Below are positions 1 to 8,459 of a stretch of DNA of 64,000 bases, piece by piece; position 1 is the stretch's first letter, and every line of letters starts with the position of its first letter. The translations under genes were made by a program, and so were the position numbers. Below the pieces are notes generated by a model that saw only the letters and a list, made by a program, of their open reading frames with translations, was not told the DNA's origin and did not search any database. Where the stretch lies: assembly GCA_002839315.1 (NCBI GenBank), contig PGXV01000002.1, positions 1-64,000 of the forward strand. Direction: 5' to 3'. This DNA is from Spirochaetae bacterium HGW-Spirochaetae-3. GTDB lineage: Bacteria; Spirochaetota; Spirochaetia; Treponematales; UBA12059.

Positions 1-797
1 CAACAGTTTTCACGTAGATGCAATAATACGTCGACACCTTCGGCAAAACCGTAACCGAATGGCCGTTTAGTCACGAATTTCGGCGGTGTTTTTAACAATG
101 CGGCATACTGCTCAACATTGGCGACTCCGCATGATAGCGGAAAGCGACCGAACATCGGCTCGTCGTTCGGCGAGTCCCCGAAGTACAGTACCGACGACGA
201 ATCGAGTAGCGTATCGAAACCGAATCGCCTGGAGAGAAAAAGCTCCGCCATCGACAGCTTGTCATAATCACCGAACCAAGCGTTCACGTGGATGGAGCTA
301 ACCTTCGCGACGGCGCCTTGCGCCTCGCAGAAAGCCTTCACCCGCACGGCGAAGTCCAGGTCGAACCGGGGCTCTTCCTCGGCGAAATCGAGCGCCACGT
401 CGAAAATTCGGTAGGGCTGATCCTTCGCGATCCTGAGGCCCGGGAAGGCATCTACCGCTCGACGGCCGAGATCCGACAGCCGCGCCCGAACGGAGCCCGG
501 ATCGGGGGCGGAACCGTGATACAGACCCTTGAGCCTACCGTCTTCTATATAGAAGGCGAACGCTCCGTTCTCCCCGACCACTCCCGCGACAGGCCATTGC
601 CTGGCTATCATGTCGCACCAACCGGCAGGCCGTCCCGTGACAGGGACGGTAGCGATACCGACTCGCGACAGGGACCAGATGGCGTCATAGGACTCCCGGA
701 GCAGGCGCCCGTCCTCGGTGATAGTATCGTCGATATCGAAGAGTACATATTTAACGCCGCGGGCTTCCGCGGCGTTAAGAGAATCGATGGGGCGCAT
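1..797 (-). CDS. HAD-superfamily (IIB-type) hydrolase, C-terminus outside window
   Basis: Predicted cytoplasmic HAD phosphatase; 265 codons are visible and no stop is reached before base 1, so the 3' end lies outside the window. HAD motif I is DIDDT near residues 21-25 (Asp nucleophile and Asp acid/base), motif II is VTGRP near 53-57, a GENGA segment follows near 75-79, and the acidic motif GDSPND appears near the C-terminus. The TGRP/ENGA pattern and C2-type cap fit the Cof/sucrose-phosphatase-like IIB subfamily; the substrate cannot be told. The ATG is 3 nt after the stop of the upstream CDP-alcohol phosphatidyltransferase gene, so the two are probably co-translated. A role in removing phosphate from a sugar or lipid head-group intermediate is only inference from this pairing. 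Confidence 0.85.
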   Translation of the reverse strand, partial: MRPIDSLNAAEARGVKYVLFDIDDTITEDGRLLRESYDAIWSLSRVGIATVPVTGRPAGWCDMIARQWPVAGVVGENGAFAFYIEDGRLKGLYHGSAPDPGSVRARLSDLGRRAVDAFPGLRIAKDQPYRIFDVALDFAEEEPRFDLDFAVRVKAFCEAQGAVAKVSSIHVNAWFGDYDKLSMAELFLSRRFGFDTLLDSSSVLYFGDSPNDEPMFGRFPLSCGVANVEQYAALLKTPPKFVTKRPFGYGFAEGVDVLLHLRENC

Positions 798-800
798 GGA

Positions 801-1385
801 TTAGCGCTGATTAGCGGTAATCTTCCTGAATTGCACGATGTAATCCAGGAAGGAACCCACCGACAATGCGGCGGCAATACAATAGAGAACAAGCACCGCA
901 ACGGCTAACCCGCCCTGGATATCGACGAACGCGCCGAGAGACCTGACGCTCCATAGCGACAGAGAAGCGGCGCCGGATATCATATAGAAGACGGCCTTGG
1001 TCTTACCGCCCTTCCTCGCGCCCATGGCGACGCCTTTTTCGGCGAGGAGCTGGCGAAGGAAGAGCTGGCAGAATTCCCTATACATGATGATAAGGAACAG
1101 CCACAACGGCATGATGCCCGTAAAGGCGAAGCATACGAAATACGTTAACCGAGCGAATACGTCGGCGAACGGATCGAACAGCTTGCCGAAGCTACTGACC
1201 GTCTTCATGGACCTGGCGGCCATACCGTCGAACAGGTCGGAAAGTTCCATCAGCGCGAACAGCGCCCATAGCACGGCGACTACGGCCGCCGCGGGGATCC
1301 CCATGGAATCTCCCCACATATATACGGTAAAAAAGACCGGAGCCATCACCAAGCGACTCGCGGTTAGTCCATCAGCAACATTCAT
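801..1385 (-). CDS. CDP-alcohol phosphatidyltransferase (PgsA-like)
   Basis: Integral membrane enzyme of about 194 aa that transfers a phosphatidyl group from CDP-diacylglycerol to an alcohol. The CDP-OH-P signature D-x2-DG-x2-AR-x8-G-x3-D-x3-D is complete: D50, D53-G54, A57-R58, G67, D71, D75. Hydrophobic segments flank it, and the length suits phosphatidylglycerophosphate synthase, but the acceptor alcohol is not proven. The start ATG at 1385 is chosen because family similarity begins there (ADGLTASRL) and because a promoter, not coding sequence, lies just upstream. It heads a unit with the HAD hydrolase and is divergent from a second phosphatidyltransferase. Confidence 0.87.
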   Translation of the reverse strand: MNVADGLTASRLVMAPVFFTVYMWGDSMGIPAAAVVAVLWALFALMELSDLFDGMAARSMKTVSSFGKLFDPFADVFARLTYFVCFAFTGIMPLWLFLIIMYREFCQLFLRQLLAEKGVAMGARKGGKTKAVFYMISGAASLSLWSVRSLGAFVDIQGGLAVAVLVLYCIAAALSVGSFLDYIVQFRKITANQR

Positions 1386-1391
1386 GGCTAA

Positions 1392-1421
1392 AGTATGTCT
1401 ATTTGACAGCGCCGGTGTCAA
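1392..1421 (-). promoter_or_regulatory. sigma70-type promoter, leaderless arrangement
   Basis: On the minus strand TTGACA (1421-1416), an 18-nt spacer and CATACT (1397-1392) lie upstream of the phosphatidyltransferase. Only 6 nt separate the -10 box from the ATG at 1385 and there is no Shine-Dalgarno site. Confidence 0.6.
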
Positions 1422-1516
1422 GGTTGTATCATACCGGTGGCCCGGATTACCGACGGAACGCATAATATTGTTGCAGACCGTCGCCCGATCCAACGAGCCG
1501 GCCACCAAGGACGCGT

Positions 1517-2386
1517 ATGCTCGCCGAACGACCCCGCTCCCCGAACGCCCTCAAAAGGCTCGATTCGTTATCGCGCAGCTTCATAAAGACGCTACTCCTC
1601 TACCAGTGCATCCAGTTCGCCATACTCGCGGCGTACGCGGTTCCGAAAGGATTCTTCGCGGCGTACGTCATTCCGTTCGCGGCCGTCTCGATCGCCTTCC
1701 ACGGGCTCATCTTCACCATGCTCTGCCTGTTCAAGGGCGATTTCGTCATCGTCCCTAGCGGCCGCGCGCTCGAACGCGTCAACACCGCCAACGCGATAAC
1801 CCTCTTCCGGGTCAGCACGCTGCCGACCATCCTCTTCGTCATACTCGCCAGCAAGAATTATCCGATACGCTATTCGCTGGTCGCCCTCGTCGCCATCGTA
1901 TTCGCGACCGACTTCCTCGACGGGTACGTCTCGCGAAAGAACAAGGAGACGACCCGAGTCGGCAAGATGATGGATTCCGCGAGCGATTACTCGTTGCTGT
2001 TTGTCATAACCATCGTCTATTATTATTTTCGTGTCATACCTGCCTGGTTATTCGGCCTGCTCGTGCTCAGGCTCGCGGGACAGGTCGCGATGGTCATCGT
2101 CGTCCTGGCGGTCAAGAAAAGGATCACCCCGAAGACTACGTTCCTCGGCAAGGCGACCGTGGCTTCCACGATGATCCTGTACGCGTTCGAGTTGCTTCGA
2201 TTCGTCGCCGATATACCTCTTGCCGCGTATTCGATACTCGAGTACGTGGTCGGTGCGATTATCGTTGCGTCGATCGTAGACAAGGTGCTGATCATGGCGC
2301 GCGACCTCAGGGCGCCGGCGCAGCCGTCATCCGGGCAGGGCCGGCTGAATCCTATTACTCATGGAGAAAACAATGGCTCTGATTAA
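1517..2386 (+). CDS. CDP-alcohol phosphatidyltransferase family membrane protein
   Basis: Second member of the CDP-alcohol phosphatidyltransferase family, 289 aa and longer than its divergent neighbour. The signature is complete: D132, D135-G136, S139-R140, G149, D153, D157. An N-terminal region of about 85 residues holds two extra hydrophobic stretches before the catalytic part (ANAITLFRVS), and more membrane segments follow. AAGGA lies 5 nt before the ATG at 1517. The extended N-terminus and the Ser in the AR/SR position suggest a different acceptor from the 801-1385 enzyme, for example serine, inositol or glycerol phosphate, but the sequence alone does not decide. It overlaps the next gene by 14 nt. 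Confidence 0.85.
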   Translation: MLAERPRSPNALKRLDSLSRSFIKTLLLYQCIQFAILAAYAVPKGFFAAYVIPFAAVSIAFHGLIFTMLCLFKGDFVIVPSGRALERVNTANAITLFRVSTLPTILFVILASKNYPIRYSLVALVAIVFATDFLDGYVSRKNKETTRVGKMMDSASDYSLLFVITIVYYYFRVIPAWLFGLLVLRLAGQVAMVIVVLAVKKRITPKTTFLGKATVASTMILYAFELLRFVADIPLAAYSILEYVVGAIIVASIVDKVLIMARDLRAPAQPSSGQGRLNPITHGENNGSD

Positions 2387-2990
2387 AAGCGCGCTCGAGA
2401 TAGCCCTCGAACGGACCAAGGACCTCAAGGTCGACCCCAAGGCCCTCGCGGCGAACGAGGCCAGGCTCGAAGGCAAGCGGCTAGCGGGGGAATTCCTGGC
2501 GAATCCCGCGGAAGTGGATTTCGCCGCCCGCTTCGCCGCTACGCCGAAAGACAAGAGAGAGGGCGTGCGCGAAGGCGCCTTCGAGGTATTCGCGGCCAGG
2601 ATACAATTGCCGAACAGCGCCATCGTCGATCCCGACGTCGAAACCGCGCCGCTGGCGATCGGATTCAAAACGCTTAACGTGGTCCCGTTCGGAGAAAAAA
2701 AAATCCAGGGCGCCATCGATCAGCTGGGCGTGTTCCTCAAGCAGTACCTCGACGATGCGAAGCGGGTCGACGAGGCGATACGAAAGCAGTTCGCCCCGAG
2801 GCTCAAGCAGAAGGAACAGGAGGCGTCCGCGAGAATGGGCCGGCCGGTCCGTCTCGACCCGATGAGCGACCCGGATTTCGCCGCCTTCTACAAGCAGAAC
2901 GTCGGACAGATGCGCGACCAGTACCAGGACGCGCTCGACAAGGCGAAGGCCGACCTGGCGTCCCTGTGCGGAATAAAGGACAAGGATTAG
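2373..2990 (+). CDS. hypothetical soluble protein, 205 aa
   Basis: Not assigned to a function. The protein is hydrophilic, predicted cytoplasmic and mostly alpha-helical, rich in Ala, Lys and Asp, with charged helical stretches at both ends (ALEIALERTKDL near residue 6; a long Lys/Glu/Asp-rich C-terminal helix). The start at 2373 is preferred over an in-frame ATG at 2361 because GGAG sits 6 nt before it. The start lies inside the 3' end of the phosphatidyltransferase gene, implying coupling, and the end overlaps the convergent mnmG stop by 4 nt. I suspect a lineage-conserved protein but cannot verify that here. Confidence 0.75.
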   Translation: MALIKSALEIALERTKDLKVDPKALAANEARLEGKRLAGEFLANPAEVDFAARFAATPKDKREGVREGAFEVFAARIQLPNSAIVDPDVETAPLAIGFKTLNVVPFGEKKIQGAIDQLGVFLKQYLDDAKRVDEAIRKQFAPRLKQKEQEASARMGRPVRLDPMSDPDFAAFYKQNVGQMRDQYQDALDKAKADLASLCGIKDKD

Positions 2991-4831
2991 CGCCGCGCGG
3001 CGATCCTGACCGCGAGCAACGCCACGTCGCTCGGCCTGACCCCGGGAATCCTCGAGGCCTGCCCGAGCGACAGCGGCCTGCAGGCCAGAAGCTTCTCCAC
3101 CGACTCCGAGGACAAGCCGGGCACCGTCGAGTAGTCGAAATCGGCAGCCAGCCGCGTCGCGTCCAGCTTGCCGAGCCTCGCCGATAGCCGCCCTTCCTTG
3201 GCGACGTATCCCTCGTACCTAAGATCGAGGATCACGCCCGTTACCCACTCCTCAGGATACGCCCCCGCGCCGGGCTCGATCGCCTCGACGTCCATCTCGG
3301 CGACGCGAGGATCGCGCAATGCCCTGGACAGGCCTTCGCCTACGTGGGGAGCGAAGACGGGATCGCGGGCCGCGTCCTCCTGCGATATGCGGCGCGCCCC
3401 GAGCAAGGCCCGTATCGCGTCCATCGCCTCGAGCTTGCGCCCGAAACGCTCGGCGCGCTCCGTCGACGCCAGACCGACGCGCATGCCTACGGGAGTCAGC
3501 CGACGGTCCGCCGTATCGTGTCGGAGCGCGAGCCGGCGTTCCGCCCGGCTCGTGAACATCCGGTACGGCTCCTTGGCGCCGAGCGTCACGATGTCGTCTA
3601 TCATCACCCCGATATACGACTCCGCCCGGGACAGTATCAAGGGAGGCTCGCCCGCGATCGCGAGCGCGGCGTTAATGCCCGCGACGATCCCCTGCGCCGC
3701 GGCTTCCTCGTACCCGGAGGTGCCGTTCGTCTGGCCCGCCATATAGAGCCCGGCCATGCGCTTGGACTCGAGGCTCGCGTACAGGTCGACGGGATCGACG
3801 TAGTCGTACTCCACCGCGTACCCGGGCCTGACCATGAAGGCCTCATCGAATCCGGGCATGGTCCTGATGAACTCGTCCTGCACCTCCTCGGGCAGCGAGG
3901 ACGACAGGCCGTTCAGATACAGCTCGTCGGTATAGAGACCCTCGGGCTCGACGAATATCTGGTGCCGGTCGCGATCGGGGAACTTGACGACCTTGTCCTC
4001 GATGCTAGGGCAGTACCGCGGCCCCTTGCCGGTGATATCGCCGGAGAACAGCGGAGACCTGCCGATATTGGCCCTGATGATCGCGTGCGTACGCTCGTTC
4101 GTATACGTGATGCGGCACGGTAGCTCCGGCCCCGTCGCCTCGTCGTTGAGGAACGAGAACGGCTTCCTGTCGGGATCACCGGCCTGAAGCTCCAAGGCTC
4201 CCAGATCGACGCTGGACGCCTTGACGCGCGCGGGCGTTCCGGTCTTCATGCGGCCGACGGGGAATCCGGCCGCGCGCAGCCACGAGCCGAGCCCGAGCGC
4301 CGCGGGCTCCCCGAGCCGTCCCGCGGCCGCCCGATGCTCGCCTATGAAAATGCGGCCTTCCATGAACGTGCCCGAGGCGATGACGACGGCGCGCGCGCCT
4401 ATGCGGCGGCCGCGCTCGGTAATCACTCCCTCGACGCGCGCGCCGTCGGCCGACGCGACCAGCCCTGTCACTGCGTCCATATAGACGCGGAGTCCCCGCT
4501 GGCCCTCGACGGAGGACCTCGCGGCGGCGGCGTAGGCGGACTTGTCCGCCTGCGCCCTCGGCGCCTGTACGGCCGGCCCCCGCGACCGGTTAAGGAGGCG
4601 GTACTGTATCGTCGTGGCGTCGATAAGCAGGCCCATCTGCCCGCCCAAGGCGTCGACCTCGCGCACGAGGTTTCCCTTTGAGAGCCCGCCTATGGCGGGA
4701 TTGCACGACATGCGGCCGATAGCGTCCGGGTTCTGCGTCACGAGCAGCGTCGACCGGCCGAGCCTCGCGGCGGCGAGCGCCGCCTCTATGCCGGCATGCC
4801 CGCCTCCCACGACGATGACATCGTAATCCAT
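2987..4831 (-). CDS. mnmG: tRNA uridine-5-carboxymethylaminomethyl modification enzyme MnmG (GidA)
   Basis: FAD-dependent partner of MnmE in forming 5-carboxymethylaminomethyl-uridine at the tRNA wobble position. The 614-aa length is normal. The N-terminal FAD fold carries VVGGGHAGIEAA, followed by SCNPAIGGLSKGNLVREVDA, which includes the conserved Cys of the family; the C-terminal region matches the GidA-associated domain. The ATG abuts the mnmE stop codon with no intervening base, so mnmE and mnmG form one translationally linked unit, in the same order as in many bacteria. Unlike the classical origin-proximal arrangement, no rnpA, yidC, rsmG or parAB is seen nearby. Confidence 0.97.
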   Translation of the reverse strand: MDYDVIVVGGGHAGIEAALAAARLGRSTLLVTQNPDAIGRMSCNPAIGGLSKGNLVREVDALGGQMGLLIDATTIQYRLLNRSRGPAVQAPRAQADKSAYAAAARSSVEGQRGLRVYMDAVTGLVASADGARVEGVITERGRRIGARAVVIASGTFMEGRIFIGEHRAAAGRLGEPAALGLGSWLRAAGFPVGRMKTGTPARVKASSVDLGALELQAGDPDRKPFSFLNDEATGPELPCRITYTNERTHAIIRANIGRSPLFSGDITGKGPRYCPSIEDKVVKFPDRDRHQIFVEPEGLYTDELYLNGLSSSLPEEVQDEFIRTMPGFDEAFMVRPGYAVEYDYVDPVDLYASLESKRMAGLYMAGQTNGTSGYEEAAAQGIVAGINAALAIAGEPPLILSRAESYIGVMIDDIVTLGAKEPYRMFTSRAERRLALRHDTADRRLTPVGMRVGLASTERAERFGRKLEAMDAIRALLGARRISQEDAARDPVFAPHVGEGLSRALRDPRVAEMDVEAIEPGAGAYPEEWVTGVILDLRYEGYVAKEGRLSARLGKLDATRLAADFDYSTVPGLSSESVEKLLACRPLSLGQASRIPGVRPSDVALLAVRIAARR

Positions 4832-6259
4832 TTATTTCCCCACGCAGAAGTTGGAAAAGAGCGACTCGAGGATATCCTCGCTCGTCGTCTCGCCGGTGAT
4901 CTCTCCGAGCGCCTCGAGAGCCGTGGCGACGTCGACCGCGGCCATGTCGACGGGTTCGCCCGATTCTATCGCGGCGATCGCGTCGCCGAGCGACGAGCCG
5001 GCCCTGATCAGCGCGTCGCGATGCCGAGCCGTTCCTATGCGCGCCGTCGCGGCGCCGTCGCTCTCCCGGCCGCCGAGGAGCGATGACCGGATAGAGGCGG
5101 CCAGGCCGGATTCGCCGAAGCCGGTAGCGGCCGATACGCCTATCCATCCGGCAGGGACGGGTCCCGCCTCCGGGGCGTCCACCTTGTTCCACGCCATGAC
5201 GGCGCCCGGATTCGCCGCGAGGAAGGCCTGGTCCTCGGCGGACAGTCCGACGGTCGCGTCGACGACGTAGACCACCGCGTCCGCTCCGTCGGCGACAAGC
5301 AAGGACCTGCGGACGCCCTCGGCCTCTACGGGGTCGACGCTGTCGCGAACGCCGGCGGTATCGACGAGGCGAACGGGCAGGCCGCCGAGATCGAGCTCCG
5401 CTTCCAGGTAATCGCGGGTCGTTCCGGGAGCGCTCGACACGATCGCCCGCTCTTCTTTTAAAAGCCTATTGAATAGCGACGATTTCCCGGCGTTGGTCCG
5501 GCCGGCCAGGGCGACGACGGCGCCATCGCGGAGAACCCGGCCTACGGTATAGCTATCGGCGAGGTCCTCGCACGCCGCGCGGGCCTTCGTCAGGATCGGC
5601 AGCTCTGCGACGATATCCTCGGGAGACTCGTCCTCCCCGTAGTCGAGGCGAAGGGCGAACGCCGCGGCGGCGCGCACGAGCATGGCCTTGATCGCCGAGA
5701 GCTCGCGGGAAAGGCCGCCCGATAGGCGCGAGAACGCGTCGGCCCTCGCCTCGGACGTCCTTGCGGAGACGAGCTCGCTTACCGCCTCGGCGCGCGATAG
5801 GTCCATCTTGCCGTTGTAGAACGCCCTGAAGGTGAACTCTCCGGGCAACGCGCCCCTGAAGCCGACAACTTCGAGAGCGTCCAGTACGTCCGCTACCGTC
5901 GCCTGGCCGCCATGGCACATCACGTCGACGCAGTCCTGTCCGGTATAGCTGGCGGGAGCCCTGAATACCAACGCGACGACCTCGTCCACGGCCCGTCCAT
6001 CGGCCCCGAGCATCCTGCCGTACGCAGCGGTATAACCGGCGGCCGCGCGCAGCGCGTCGGGTCGAGAGAACGCCCTCGCCAGCCTATCGACGCTACCCGG
6101 CCCCGTCGCGCGTACGACGGCGAGCGCCCCCGTTCCCGGCGGCGTAGCGAGCGCGGCGATATCGTCTTCGACATCCAGGTATCCTTTGGCCATGCCGGAA
6201 CGATAGCGCGCGAAGAGCCGCGGCGGCAAGGGCTCGAACGCGCGAACCGCGCTTGACAT
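4832..6259 (-). CDS. mnmE: tRNA modification GTPase MnmE (TrmE)
   Basis: GTPase that works with MnmG on U34 of tRNAs. The N-terminal folate-binding domain begins at DDIAALATPPGTGALAVVR, the G domain has G1 GRTNAGKSS, a DTAG-type G3 and NKVD as G4, and the protein ends in the diagnostic CVGK (CxGK motif). The family core would be satisfied by an internal ATG at 6193 (453 aa). I use the ATG at 6259 (475 aa) because a promoter with TTGTAT, 17 nt, TAAAAG ends 6 nt upstream of it and no ribosome site precedes 6193. The N-terminal extension is then about 22 residues and Arg/Pro-rich. Co-transcribed with mnmG and divergent from rex. Confidence 0.95.
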   Translation of the reverse strand: MSSAVRAFEPLPPRLFARYRSGMAKGYLDVEDDIAALATPPGTGALAVVRATGPGSVDRLARAFSRPDALRAAAGYTAAYGRMLGADGRAVDEVVALVFRAPASYTGQDCVDVMCHGGQATVADVLDALEVVGFRGALPGEFTFRAFYNGKMDLSRAEAVSELVSARTSEARADAFSRLSGGLSRELSAIKAMLVRAAAAFALRLDYGEDESPEDIVAELPILTKARAACEDLADSYTVGRVLRDGAVVALAGRTNAGKSSLFNRLLKEERAIVSSAPGTTRDYLEAELDLGGLPVRLVDTAGVRDSVDPVEAEGVRRSLLVADGADAVVYVVDATVGLSAEDQAFLAANPGAVMAWNKVDAPEAGPVPAGWIGVSAATGFGESGLAASIRSSLLGGRESDGAATARIGTARHRDALIRAGSSLGDAIAAIESGEPVDMAAVDVATALEALGEITGETTSEDILESLFSNFCVGK

Positions 6260-6265
6260 GGGCTG

Positions 6266-6294
6266 CTTTTATAAGTACTGTTTTATCGATACAA
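6266..6294 (-). promoter_or_regulatory. mnmE promoter, leaderless arrangement
   Basis: Minus-strand TTGTAT (6294-6289), 17-nt spacer, TAAAAG (6271-6266), then 6 nt to the ATG at 6259. The -10 match is modest (4 of 6); an alternative TATAAA lies 2 nt upstream with a 15-nt spacer. The small palindrome GATAC-AAT-GTATC at 6288-6300 overlaps the -35. Confidence 0.45.
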
Positions 6295-6315
6295 TGTATC
6301 TTATGTCGCCTCCAA

Positions 6316-6363
6316 AGAGGCCGCGCCGATCATCCCCCCGATCGACGCGGTCTCTTTTTTTTT
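6316..6363 (+). terminator. strong intrinsic terminator upstream of rex
   Basis: Two 16-nt arms (6316-6331 and 6340-6355) pair with only two mismatched or wobble positions around an 8-nt loop, and a run of nine T follows on the plus strand. The orientation is plus, yet the gene immediately to the left (mnmE) is on the minus strand. It must therefore end an antisense or short plus-strand transcript, or insulate rex. Confidence 0.75.
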
Positions 6364-6368
6364 ATCGA

Positions 6369-6398
6369 TTGCAATTTCGTTCGGGAAGATCCTATACT
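6369..6398 (+). promoter_or_regulatory. rex promoter, leaderless arrangement
   Basis: TTGCAA (6369-6374), 18-nt spacer, TATACT (6393-6398); the rex ATG follows after 7 nt and no Shine-Dalgarno site is present. Confidence 0.6.
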
Positions 6399-6405
6399 TA
6401 CGCCG

Positions 6406-7035
6406 ATGATAGAACCCATACGGATTTCGTTGCCGACCCTGAAGAGACTACCGCTATACAGACGCATCCTCGAGGAAAAAGCGGCCGCCGGAGAGACATG
6501 GATCAGCTCGGACAGCCTGGCCCGTCGCCTCGGGCAATGCGCCGTCCAGGTACGCAAGGACCTCGCCCAGGCCGGAATCGTAGGCAAGGCGAAATACGGG
6601 TTCCCGGTCGGCGATTCCATCAGCGCCATAGACGCCGCCCTGGGCGCCGACGAATCCCGCGACATCTTCGTCATCGGAGCGGGGCCCATGGCGGAGGCCG
6701 TGCTAGCGGACGAGGGCCTCGCGGCCCACGGCTTCAAGGCCGTCGCCGTATTCGAGCCGGATCCGTCGCTCGTCGGAACCTCGATAGGAGTCGCGGGGCT
6801 CAGGGCCCTGCCGATGTCCAAGCTCCCCGACCTCGCAAGGCGCATGGGCGTTCGCGTCGCCGTTCTCACCGTCGGGTCGCCATGGGCGCAGGTCGTAGCG
6901 GACGGGCTCGCGGGTAGCGGCATCATCGCCGTGCTCGACTTGTCGCCCGTCCATCCTGAGTTCCCAAACGGAGTGCGCTCCGCCAGGGCCGACTTCGGAG
7001 CCGCCATCGCGACGCTATCCGCCGGACTCGCGTAG
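6406..7035 (+). CDS. rex: redox-sensing transcriptional repressor Rex
   Basis: NADH/NAD+-responsive repressor of 209 aa. The N-terminal winged helix has the family pattern SLPTLKRLPLYRRIL, then a recognition region with AVQVRKDLAQAG. A Rossmann domain follows with VIGAGPMAEAVL near residues 90-100; the third Gly of the usual GxGxxG is Ala here. It is expected to control fermentation and respiratory genes by NADH level. Longer in-frame readings to the left cross a terminator and are rejected; ATG 6406 matches the family N-terminus. The gene appears to be transcribed from a promoter whose start point coincides with the start codon. A Rex-type TTGTGAA-N4-TTCACAA operator was not seen near it. 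Confidence 0.93.
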   Translation: MIEPIRISLPTLKRLPLYRRILEEKAAAGETWISSDSLARRLGQCAVQVRKDLAQAGIVGKAKYGFPVGDSISAIDAALGADESRDIFVIGAGPMAEAVLADEGLAAHGFKAVAVFEPDPSLVGTSIGVAGLRALPMSKLPDLARRMGVRVAVLTVGSPWAQVVADGLAGSGIIAVLDLSPVHPEFPNGVRSARADFGAAIATLSAGLA

Positions 7036-7061
7036 TAGCCGTCGACAGCGTCGTCCCGTAC

Positions 7062-7090
7062 TCGCAATATCGCCTTTCTTGTTCTATAAT
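7062..7090 (+). promoter_or_regulatory. promoter and leader of secreted-protein operon
   Basis: Consensus -10 TATAAT (7085-7090) with a weak -35 TCGCAA 17 nt upstream. In contrast to rex, a leader of about 30 nt and a full AGGAGG (7118-7123) precede the ATG at 7128. Confidence 0.55.
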
Positions 7091-7127
7091 AGCTGGCTAT
7101 AGCAATATTCTTGCTTCAGGAGGAATC

Positions 7128-8453
7128 ATGAAACGTATTTCTCGGGTAACGATCACCGCTATCCTTATCGTCTTCGGCTCGGCCCTCGCCTTCGCTCAGC
7201 CCCAGGTCAGCGAAAAGAAGGAAATCGCCATCTTCTCCCTGGGATTCTATGGATGGGATATCCCGCAGGAGACGCTCGGCACCATAGACGTCGACATCCA
7301 GCGCGTCTTCCTCGACCTGGGCAGGTTCACCATATTCGGCATGGAGAAGCGATTCTCGTCGGGAGACGTCGACCAGTTCATCACCGTGCTTAAGAAGATG
7401 AAGGAATCCACCTTCGTTCTTCCCGAGAAATACCAGTTCGGGGAGGCGTTCCTTACCGAGGCCGACTTCAACAAGCTCGTCGGCGCGTTCATCATCGCGG
7501 TTCCCGTCGTCACGAGCTATAACAGCCAGTACGTCGACGGCAAGGAATGGCGCACCGACATAAAGACGAACGTCAGCTTCATAGACGTCGCCGACGGCAC
7601 GATGATCGGTATCGCCAACGTGGAGACCCAGGGTACGAGCCGCGAGACCCAGTACAAGTCCATCCAGGACGCGATAGCGGGCATCCCGATGCAGCTGCAG
7701 TACGAGATCCGCAAGGTCCCGCAGTTCCAGAACGTCACGCGCGTCCTGGCATCAGGCTCCGGCGGCGTCGACATCCAGCTCGGCTCGAACATGGGCATCA
7801 AGAAGGGCGACGAGTACGCGATCATCGAGAGCGACGACCTCGAGGGCTTCGTCGACGAGCGCGAGGTCGGCCTCATCCTCATCAAGGAAGTCGGTACGAC
7901 GCGTTCCAAGGGCACGATCCTGTATTCCGGCATTCCCGTCGCCAAGGACGTCCAGCTCCGCGAGATACCGCGCCTCGGCGTCGACATGGCGGTGTACGCG
8001 CATTCGTATTCGTATTTCGACGAGAGCATGGGTTCCAGTCTCGTGCTCGGCGCGCGCGCCGAGGCGACGAGGGGCTTCTACAACGTCCGCCCGTTCGCCG
8101 CTTTCCAGGTTCTGCTCGACAGCGACATGGTATTCCCGCTCAACGTCATCGTCGGCGGCCAGTACAGCGTCTTCATGCGTAGGCTCGAGGCCGGCGGACG
8201 GCTCGGCGTCGCGGGCGGCACGAACGTCATCGTCAGGATACTCCAGGACGAATTCTCCGGCAACGACGACGAGTGGTTCACGCATTACGGCATCTCGGGC
8301 GGCGCCTATCTTTCTTACCTCATGAGCCGCGACCTCAAGGTCTTCGCCGAGGTCCAGGCCGATTATATGCTCGGCATCCTGGACTCCCTCGGGGGCGCCT
8401 TCGGTTCTTACGGCGGATACCAGATCGGTATCGGCGCGACCTTCAAGCTCTAG
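7128..8453 (+). CDS. secreted protein with CsgG/FlgT-like front and barrel-like C-terminus
   Basis: Predicted exported protein of 441 aa: signal peptide to about residue 24 (hydrophobic core then FAQ). The first 200 residues have an alternating alpha/beta pattern (EIAIFSLGFYGW; RFTIFGMEKRF) that recalls CsgG/TolB-like folds. Around residues 215-280 a segment with DIQLGSNMGIKKGDEYAII resembles the FlgT C-terminal type. From about 290 on it is beta-rich with alternating hydrophobics and ends in a Phe-containing strand (ATFKL), as in outer-membrane barrels. The assignments are by pattern only. Likely location is periplasm or outer membrane. A 157-aa coiled-coil gene starts 6 nt after its stop. 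Confidence 0.85.
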   Translation: MKRISRVTITAILIVFGSALAFAQPQVSEKKEIAIFSLGFYGWDIPQETLGTIDVDIQRVFLDLGRFTIFGMEKRFSSGDVDQFITVLKKMKESTFVLPEKYQFGEAFLTEADFNKLVGAFIIAVPVVTSYNSQYVDGKEWRTDIKTNVSFIDVADGTMIGIANVETQGTSRETQYKSIQDAIAGIPMQLQYEIRKVPQFQNVTRVLASGSGGVDIQLGSNMGIKKGDEYAIIESDDLEGFVDEREVGLILIKEVGTTRSKGTILYSGIPVAKDVQLREIPRLGVDMAVYAHSYSYFDESMGSSLVLGARAEATRGFYNVRPFAAFQVLLDSDMVFPLNVIVGGQYSVFMRRLEAGGRLGVAGGTNVIVRILQDEFSGNDDEWFTHYGISGGAYLSYLMSRDLKVFAEVQADYMLGILDSLGGAFGSYGGYQIGIGATFKL

Positions 8454-8459
8454 TCCGTC

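Noticed and set aside
3319-4123. Long plus-strand open frames opposite mnmG
   Set aside because: Arg/Pro/Ala-rich products without motifs; mnmG on the other strand explains the conservation.
2987-6259. oriC next to mnmG/mnmE
   Set aside because: The flanking intergenic DNA is short and has no DnaA-box cluster, and rnpA, yidC, parA and parB are missing.
6253-6405. Longer rex reading starting at about 6253
   Set aside because: It would translate through a strong terminator and the rex promoter; the Rex family N-terminus starts at ATG 6406.
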